From Flavobacteriales bacterium (GTDB lineage Bacteria; Bacteroidota; Bacteroidia; Flavobacteriales_D; Sanyastnellaceae), in assembly GCA_947457285.1 (NCBI GenBank), contig CANGVZ010000171.1, positions 1 through 5,705 on the forward strand: 5,705 nt of DNA. Reading direction: 5' to 3'. The notes beneath the pieces were generated by a model. It did no database searches and had not been told where the DNA came from. It saw only the letters and a program-made list of their open reading frames with translations. Below, piece by piece: positions 1-4,271 of this stretch. The translations under genes and the position numbers were made by a program. Every line of letters starts with the position of its first letter. Within the stretch, counting starts at the first letter, position 1.

Positions 1-524
1 AGTTGTTCCATGGGCGTGCTCACATGTTTGCCTCGCATCAATGGAATGGCGCAGAACGAACAAGGGCGATCGCAGCCTTCAGAAATTTTGAAATACGCGT
101 AATGGGCTGGTGTTGTCAACAAACGTTCGCCGACCAACTCGTGTTTATAATCCGCTTTTAATGTCTTCAACAATCTTGGCAAATCGCGGGTACCGAAAAA
201 AGCATCCACCTCAGGAATATCTTTCTCCAACTCTGGTTTGTATCGTTCACTCAGACAACCAGTCACGATGAGCTTGTCAACATTCCCCTTCTCCTTTTCC
301 TTTGCCCACGCCAGAATGGTATTGATACTTTGCTCCTTTGCATTATCTATAAATCCACATGTGTTGATGATGACGATTTCTGAATCTTTCTCTTCCGATT
401 CGTGCTCCACTTCAAAGCTGTTTGCTTTCAGTTGAGCCATCATTACTTCACTATCAAAAATATTTTTTGCGCAACCAAGTGTCACCACGTTCACTTTATT
501 CTTGCGGAGTGTTTTTGTCTTCAT
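1..524 (-). CDS. rimO: Ribosomal protein S12 methylthiotransferase RimO, N-terminal part (cut by window edge)
   Basis: Radical-SAM enzyme that adds a methylthio group to the conserved aspartate of ribosomal protein uS12 in the cytoplasm. The 174 codons visible cover the N-terminal MTTase domain and the beginning of the radical-SAM domain. The three MTTase-domain cysteines that bind one 4Fe-4S cluster are at residues 18 (TLGCAKNIFDSE), 56 (NTCGFIDNAKEQSI) and 90 (VTGCLSERY). The radical-SAM CX3CX2C motif is GCDRPCSFCAIP, with cysteines 151, 155 and 158. The NTCGFI..AKEQSI and TGCLSERY wording separates RimO from the tRNA enzyme MiaB. The ATG directly follows the TAA stop of ftsY without a gap, and no promoter is seen, so it is probably cotranscribed and translationally coupled with ftsY. 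The rest, including the expected C-terminal TRAM domain, lies beyond position 1. Identity is very secure. Confidence 0.96.
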   Translation of the reverse strand, partial: MKTKTLRKNKVNVVTLGCAKNIFDSEVMMAQLKANSFEVEHESEEKDSEIVIINTCGFIDNAKEQSINTILAWAKEKEKGNVDKLIVTGCLSERYKPELEKDIPEVDAFFGTRDLPRLLKTLKADYKHELVGERLLTTPAHYAYFKISEGCDRPCSFCAIPLMRGKHVSTPMEQ

Positions 525-1496
525 TTATGCTGTGGGATTACCTTGATTGAATAATGAATCAACGAACTCAAATCGGTTGAAGACTTGAAGGTCTCCGATT
601 TTTTCGCCAACGCCAATATATTTTACAGGAATGCTGAATTGATCTGAAATACCAATCACCACTCCACCCTTTGCTGTTCCGTCGATTTTTGTAATTGCCA
701 ATGCATTGACATCAGTGGCTGCTGTAAATTGTTTCGCTTGTTCGAATGCATTTTGCCCAGTGCTTCCGTCTAGGACGAGAAGTACTTCATGAGGTGCATC
801 TGGAACCACTTTCTGCATTACTCTCTTTATCTTGGTGAGCTCATTCATCAGGCCTACTTTATTATGCAAGCGGCCAGCAGTGTCAATGAGCACCACATCC
901 ATATTTTGTGCAACGGCGCTTTGCAATGTATCGAAAGCCACGGAAGCAGGATCAGCCCCCATCCCTTGAGATACGATTGGAACGTTAGCTCGCTCGCTCC
1001 AAATTTTCAATTGATCAACCGCTGCGGCGCGGAAAGTGTCAGCCGCACCAAGCATCACATTTTTACCCTGAGACTTTAATTGATGAGCCAGTTTTCCAAT
1101 GGTAGTAGTTTTACCCACACCATTCACGCCCACCACCATGATCACGTACGGACCCTGAACTTTAGGTATAAAAACATCCGCACTCTCCTCGCCTTCGTGA
1201 GAAGAAAGCAAATTTGAAATCTCTTCTTTAAGAATATTGTTCAACTCATCGGTGCCCATGTACTTGTCTCGTGACACGCGCTCTTCAATCTTCTTAATAA
1301 TCTTGATAGTCGTTTCCACTCCAACGTCTGAGCTGATGAGCAATTCCTCCAAATTGTCCAACACTTCATCATCCACTCTGCTTTTACCCGCGATGACCTT
1401 CGCTAGTTTTGAGAAAAAACCTGTTCGTGTTTTCTCCAAACCCTGGTTGAGGCTTTCCTTTTTCTCAGAGGAGAACAGTTTTTTGAAAAAATTCAT
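525..1496 (-). CDS. ftsY: Signal recognition particle receptor FtsY
   Basis: SRP-type GTPase that receives ribosome-nascent chain-SRP complexes at the inner membrane and hands them to the translocon. The 323-residue protein has a short charged N-terminus, a helical N domain (about residues 20-100) and the GTPase G domain (about 115-318). Visible motifs are the P-loop GVNGVGKTT (123-131), DTFRAAAVDQL (153-163), DTAGR (205-209), TKIDGTAKGG (269-278) and the closing GVGEKIGDLQVF (296-307). FtsY rather than Ffh: there is no C-terminal methionine-rich M domain, and the protein ends soon after the DLQVF motif. The long acidic A domain of E. coli FtsY is missing, which is common outside the Gammaproteobacteria. 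The ATG at 1496 follows a short AT-rich leader with no Shine-Dalgarno sequence, as usual in Bacteroidota. It sits upstream of rimO with zero spacing. Confidence 0.97.
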   Translation of the reverse strand: MNFFKKLFSSEKKESLNQGLEKTRTGFFSKLAKVIAGKSRVDDEVLDNLEELLISSDVGVETTIKIIKKIEERVSRDKYMGTDELNNILKEEISNLLSSHEGEESADVFIPKVQGPYVIMVVGVNGVGKTTTIGKLAHQLKSQGKNVMLGAADTFRAAAVDQLKIWSERANVPIVSQGMGADPASVAFDTLQSAVAQNMDVVLIDTAGRLHNKVGLMNELTKIKRVMQKVVPDAPHEVLLVLDGSTGQNAFEQAKQFTAATDVNALAITKIDGTAKGGVVIGISDQFSIPVKYIGVGEKIGDLQVFNRFEFVDSLFNQGNPTA

Positions 1497-1517
1497 GATT
1501 TATTGATATCTAGGGTG

Positions 1518-1525
1518 CAAAGATA
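1518..1525 (-). promoter_or_regulatory. Probable promoter -7 box for ftsY-rimO
   Basis: On the minus strand this reads TATCTTTG followed by C, matching the Bacteroidota -7 consensus TAnnTTTG. Transcription would begin near 1511-1513, giving a leader of about 15 bases before the ftsY ATG, the same arrangement as for rpmG. I find no TTG at the expected -33 distance; that region is the T-run and right arm of the preceding terminator. So the box is convincing but the full promoter is not proven. Confidence 0.55.
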
Positions 1526-1532
1526 AGCATAT

Positions 1533-1563
1533 AAAAAAACCCTCCTCGTCGATGACGGGAGGG
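1533..1563 (-). terminator. Rho-independent terminator of the rpmG-DUF4295 operon
   Basis: An inverted repeat at 1540-1563 forms a hairpin: six base pairs (CCCTCC with GGAGGG), a single bulged base, four more pairs (CGTC with GACG) and a three-base loop. On the minus strand it is followed directly by seven T (plus-strand A run 1533-1539). It starts about 33 bases after the DUF4295 stop and ends just upstream of the ftsY promoter box, so it separates the two minus-strand units. Confidence 0.88.
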
Positions 1564-1595
1564 CTTTGTATCATTCAATATCTTCTCCTCAGTGA

Positions 1596-1751
1596 TTAGC
1601 CTTTAGCAAACCACTCAGCGATTTTATCGTTGTGTACAATTTCTTCCTTGAAAGTGTAAGCGCCTGATTTTGGCGACTTCACCATCTTAATCACCTTCGT
1701 GTGGTTCTTACCACCTCCGGTCTGTAGGGTTGCAACTACCTTCTTAGCCAT
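1596..1751 (-). CDS. DUF4295 family small basic protein, linked to rpmG
   Basis: A 51-residue lysine-rich protein that begins MAKKVVATLQTGGGKNHTK and ends EWFAKG. The start ATG at 1751 lies 12 bases after the rpmG stop, and the hairpin terminator follows, so it is the last gene of a two-gene operon with bL33. A short DUF4295 protein immediately after rpmG is a recurring arrangement in Bacteroidota. Its size, basic charge and partner gene suggest a ribosome-associated protein. A lineage-specific large-subunit protein (bL38) has been reported in a Flavobacterium ribosome structure, and this family may be the same one, but I cannot confirm that from the sequence. No zinc-binding cysteines, membrane span or signal peptide are present. 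Family assignment is strong; function is inferred. Confidence 0.88.
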   Translation of the reverse strand: MAKKVVATLQTGGGKNHTKVIKMVKSPKSGAYTFKEEIVHNDKIAEWFAKG

Positions 1752-1763
1752 GGTACGTCAGTA

Positions 1764-1946
1764 TTACTTGATTTCTTTATGTACAGTCATCTTCTTCAAG
1801 ATCGGATTGTATTTCTTCATTTCCAATCTATCGGGAGTGTTCTTTCTGTTTTTGGTTGTGATATAACGGCTTGTGCCGGGCATGCCTGAGGTCTTGTGCT
1901 CAGTACATTCCATAATCACCTGAATTCTATTGCCTTTCTTAGCCAT
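1764..1946 (-). CDS. rpmG: 50S ribosomal protein L33 (bL33)
   Basis: Structural protein of the large ribosomal subunit near the E site. The 60-residue product starts MAKKGNRIQVIMECTEH and contains the family's TSRYITTKNRKNTPDRLEMKKYNP segment in two halves, followed by a basic C-terminus ending HKEIK. It has only one cysteine (in MECTEH), so it is the zinc-free C-minus form. The frame stays open upstream to an ATG at 2003, but that 19-residue extension covers the promoter, has no family resemblance and should not be annotated; the true start is the ATG at 1946. It is the first gene of an operon with DUF4295. In many Bacteroidota rpmB (bL28) lies just upstream of rpmG; here a glycosyltransferase gene stands there instead. 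Confidence 0.96.
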   Translation of the reverse strand: MAKKGNRIQVIMECTEHKTSGMPGTSRYITTKNRKNTPDRLEMKKYNPILKKMTVHKEIK

Positions 1947-1966
1947 AACTTCTTGTAAATGGGGGG

Positions 1967-1998
1967 CAAATGTACTACTTCTTTCCTTTTTTACAAAA
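1967..1998 (-). promoter_or_regulatory. Bacteroidota-type promoter of rpmG-DUF4295
   Basis: On the minus strand a -33 element TTTTG (plus-strand 1994-1998) is followed after 19 bases by the -7 element TACATTTG (1967-1974), then C. This is a near-perfect match to the primary-sigma consensus of this phylum (TTG, about 19 bases, TAnnTTTG). Transcription would start near 1960-1963, in or just after a run of C, leaving a leader of about 15 bases before the rpmG ATG. The rest of the 107-base gap between rpmG and the glycosyltransferase gene is AT-rich with no other convincing signal. Confidence 0.85.
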
Positions 1999-2053
1999 TC
2001 CATTGTTAAAAAAAAGAAAGATTAACACGAATATAGATACAATAAACTGATAA

Positions 2054-3466
2054 TCAATGACTAAAATTCAACTTGTATAAAAAATAATCTTTATTGGAGT
2101 GGATGAGCTCAAAAGGTAGAGGCTGTTCGTGACGGTGTCTATTGACCACTAATACCCTACCTCCCGCTGCAAAAACCCGTTTTAAATAATTGGTATCCAA
2201 TAATTGGGGTGAAGTACACACCCATCCTTTTCGGTGAGCTAAGTATAATTCCTGAGGATTGCCTTCGCCATTTACCACGATCAACTCGTCTTTAGAAATG
2301 TACTTGCTGGCCAATTGCTCGAGATCGAGCTTGTATAAATTGTGTTGGTGAATACGAAAATCATGCGCCTGGTTTGCCACTCCCTCAATCGATGCCGCTA
2401 GCAAACAAATCCACACAAGGCTGCGTGATGAAATTGAATTTATAAATCGAGCTGCCAATAACGCAAACAGAGGCGCCAAAGGAATCATATAGTAATGCTG
2501 AAAAACGAAATGACGCCCAGATTTGATGGCATAAATAGAAAATATAATCAGCGTCAAAAAACATATGAAAAGCGTAAATCTATCCCTTTTCCAAATGACC
2601 ATTACTACTCCCGCAATCACCATCGCGAAAGTGATATAACTCATCGTCACACTGAAGTAAAAATGCTTCACTACTAGGGCTAAATTGGACGTTACGGTGG
2701 CAAATCCCTGCGAAAACGATTCCCCTGAATTGTACCATATTCCACTCTCCTGCGACAACTTTACATTCCATATAAAATACCACCAAAAGGTTAAAAAGAC
2801 GGGGACTATAGACGCAATCACAATGCGTATTTTTAATTTTAAATGAACCGAAGAAAGAAATAAGAGTGCAAGTAGTGAGATCAAAATAATCGCAGCAGGA
2901 ATTTTAATCAAGAGAGCAACAGAAGCGAAGAGAGTATATAAAAAAAGGAATAGATACTTTCTGCTATCGAAATACTCTATTGCAAAATACAAAGCCCCCA
3001 GGGCCAGTGAGATCGCCGATACATCGGGCATGAACTTGCGGGAAAAAGCAAACCAAACCGAACAAGCGAGTAAAGCAGTACTTATAAAAGCCTCTTTTTC
3101 ATCACGCCACCTGCGCATTAAGAGATAAAACCACCACAAACCAAACGAACCCAGGATGAGGGATATCAGGCGTCCGTACCAATGATCATAACCTATAAGT
3201 TTTGCTATAGACGCATAGATAAAATTTAAAATCGGGAATTCCATTCCCACAACGCCTGTGCTCCCCGATTCTCCGACGCCGATATCATCAATCATGGGAT
3301 GTGCAAAATCGGTGTTGCCCTCATAATAATTCCTGGCCACCATCAATCCTGTAACTTGTCGCCAATTGTGATTTACTTCCAAAGGCGGTTGATGAATACC
3401 ATATAGCCGAATCAAGAAGAAAAAAGCTATCAGCAACAATGCCCGATATTTTACCAAGAATTTCAT
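2054..3466 (-). CDS. GT-C fold membrane glycosyltransferase, family 39/ArnT-like
   Basis: Integral inner-membrane protein of 470 residues with roughly ten hydrophobic spans, the first at 8-22 and others near 98-117, 127-141, 150-165, 170-205, 214-233, 262-291, 297-313, 322-341 and 348-363. The first external loop carries HNWRQVT (33-39) followed by MVARNYYEG, then EFPILNFIY (76-84), and later SRKFMPD (142-148); these patterns are typical of PMT_2-type glycosyltransferases that take a sugar from a polyprenyl-phosphate carrier on the outer face of the membrane. The last 100 residues (from about 375) form a small soluble domain. Sugar donor and acceptor cannot be told; glycan or lipid glycosylation is inference. 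The ATG overlaps the stop of the upstream alkD-like gene (ATGA), so it is probably translationally coupled. No signal was found for a promoter of its own, and no clear terminator follows it. Confidence 0.85.
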   Translation of the reverse strand: MKFLVKYRALLLIAFFFLIRLYGIHQPPLEVNHNWRQVTGLMVARNYYEGNTDFAHPMIDDIGVGESGSTGVVGMEFPILNFIYASIAKLIGYDHWYGRLISLILGSFGLWWFYLLMRRWRDEKEAFISTALLACSVWFAFSRKFMPDVSAISLALGALYFAIEYFDSRKYLFLFLYTLFASVALLIKIPAAIILISLLALLFLSSVHLKLKIRIVIASIVPVFLTFWWYFIWNVKLSQESGIWYNSGESFSQGFATVTSNLALVVKHFYFSVTMSYITFAMVIAGVVMVIWKRDRFTLFICFLTLIIFSIYAIKSGRHFVFQHYYMIPLAPLFALLAARFINSISSRSLVWICLLAASIEGVANQAHDFRIHQHNLYKLDLEQLASKYISKDELIVVNGEGNPQELYLAHRKGWVCTSPQLLDTNYLKRVFAAGGRVLVVNRHRHEQPLPFELIHSNKDYFLYKLNFSH

Positions 3467-4164
3467 GACAGATGTTTCAAAGCTTCTCTAACGGTAAGCC
3501 CTGAGAATTCATTGGTAGAAACAAAATTTTTGACAAACCGTGGATCCTCGTGCGCGTATTGACGCAAAGCCCAACCCATCGCCTTTCGAAGGAAAAACTC
3601 CTTGGAATCTTGATGTTGCAAAATTGCTTTAATGAGTAAATCAAGATCAGTATCTCCCTTATAGAAAATTTGAAATATGATTGCCGAACGATTAAGCCAC
3701 ATATTATCAGAGAATATCCAGCGATTAATCACGACTTCCTTTTGATCTGGAAACTCTTTGAAATACTTAGCGGCCAAGTGAGAGGCTAAAAAATCAACCG
3801 TATCCCACCATGATTTTTCGGTGATCAACCATTCAATTAGTTCAATGCTATTTCTATCCTTGTAAATCTTTTTCTTTTCGGCATATTCCATAGCGAAATA
3901 GTGAAACTCGCGATAAGGCTTTTGCCAAAGAGATTTGATTAAAATCGTTGGATCTATTTCTTTATCTTGAATAATTTCCTTTTGAAGGGATTTAGAAATG
4001 GCAGCGCGAATAGGCTTTTTTATCCCCAAAAAGGGACTAATCCCCTTCATGTAGGCCTCCATCTTTGGAGCTTCTAACCTATTGGAATGTTGCTCAAAAA
4101 TCGAAACCAACGATTTTAAAGCCGTGTGCTTGTCCATTTCGCTAAAATAAGGTTTCCCCCACAT
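3463..4164 (-). CDS. DNA alkylation repair protein, AlkD-like HEAT-repeat DNA glycosylase
   Basis: Predicted cytoplasmic DNA glycosylase that removes positively charged alkylated bases such as 3- and 7-methylpurines, using a HEAT-repeat solenoid instead of base flipping. The 233 residues fit the usual AlkD length. Key positions line up with Bacillus cereus AlkD by spacing: W120 and D124 in WWDTVD (for W109 and the catalytic D113), R159 in WLNRS (for R148) and W198 in KAMGWALRQY (for W187); the offset is 11 in all four cases. The active site therefore looks intact. The start was set at the ATG at 4164; another in-frame ATG lies nine codons later at 4137 and cannot be excluded. The stop overlaps the start of the glycosyltransferase gene by four bases. 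It is divergent from ftsK, with a 107-base gap. Confidence 0.92.
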   Translation of the reverse strand: MWGKPYFSEMDKHTALKSLVSIFEQHSNRLEAPKMEAYMKGISPFLGIKKPIRAAISKSLQKEIIQDKEIDPTILIKSLWQKPYREFHYFAMEYAEKKKIYKDRNSIELIEWLITEKSWWDTVDFLASHLAAKYFKEFPDQKEVVINRWIFSDNMWLNRSAIIFQIFYKGDTDLDLLIKAILQHQDSKEFFLRKAMGWALRQYAHEDPRFVKNFVSTNEFSGLTVREALKHLS

Positions 4165-4216
4165 CGTTTTGTTGATAATAGAAAATGATATGAAGTAAGG
4201 AGTGTTGGTGAAAATC

Positions 4217-4224
4217 TACTTTTG
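4217..4224 (+). promoter_or_regulatory. Probable promoter -7 box for ftsK
   Basis: TACTTTTG matches the Bacteroidota -7 consensus TAnnTTTG and lies about 47 bases before the GTG start of ftsK, which would give a leader of about 40 bases. No TTG occurs at the expected -33 distance; the nearest, at 4205-4207, is too close. This is the best promoter candidate in the alkD-ftsK gap but is incomplete. Confidence 0.45.
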
Positions 4225-4271
4225 TTCGTGGAAAAAAGTGTGCAGTCGAAATTTTAGAAGATAACCCTAAC

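Noticed and set aside
238..435. Plus-strand open frame opposite rimO
   Set aside because: The minus strand encodes the RimO cysteine motifs here; the plus frame has no recognisable features. Plus-strand frames at 789-1079 and 1237-1506 opposite ftsY, and 2495-2677 opposite the glycosyltransferase, are rejected for the same reason.
1947..2003. N-terminal extension of rpmG to an upstream ATG at 2003
   Set aside because: The extension overlaps a near-perfect promoter, has no bL33 similarity, and the normal MAKK start is at 1946.
2008..2015. Run of eight T on the minus strand after the glycosyltransferase gene, as a terminator
   Set aside because: No stable hairpin precedes it, so it is only an AT-rich stretch.
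2054..4164. Glycosyltransferase plus AlkD pair as a new defence or mobile module
   Set aside because: No integrase, transposase, flanking repeats or nuclease partner is visible, and both proteins fit known housekeeping-type families.
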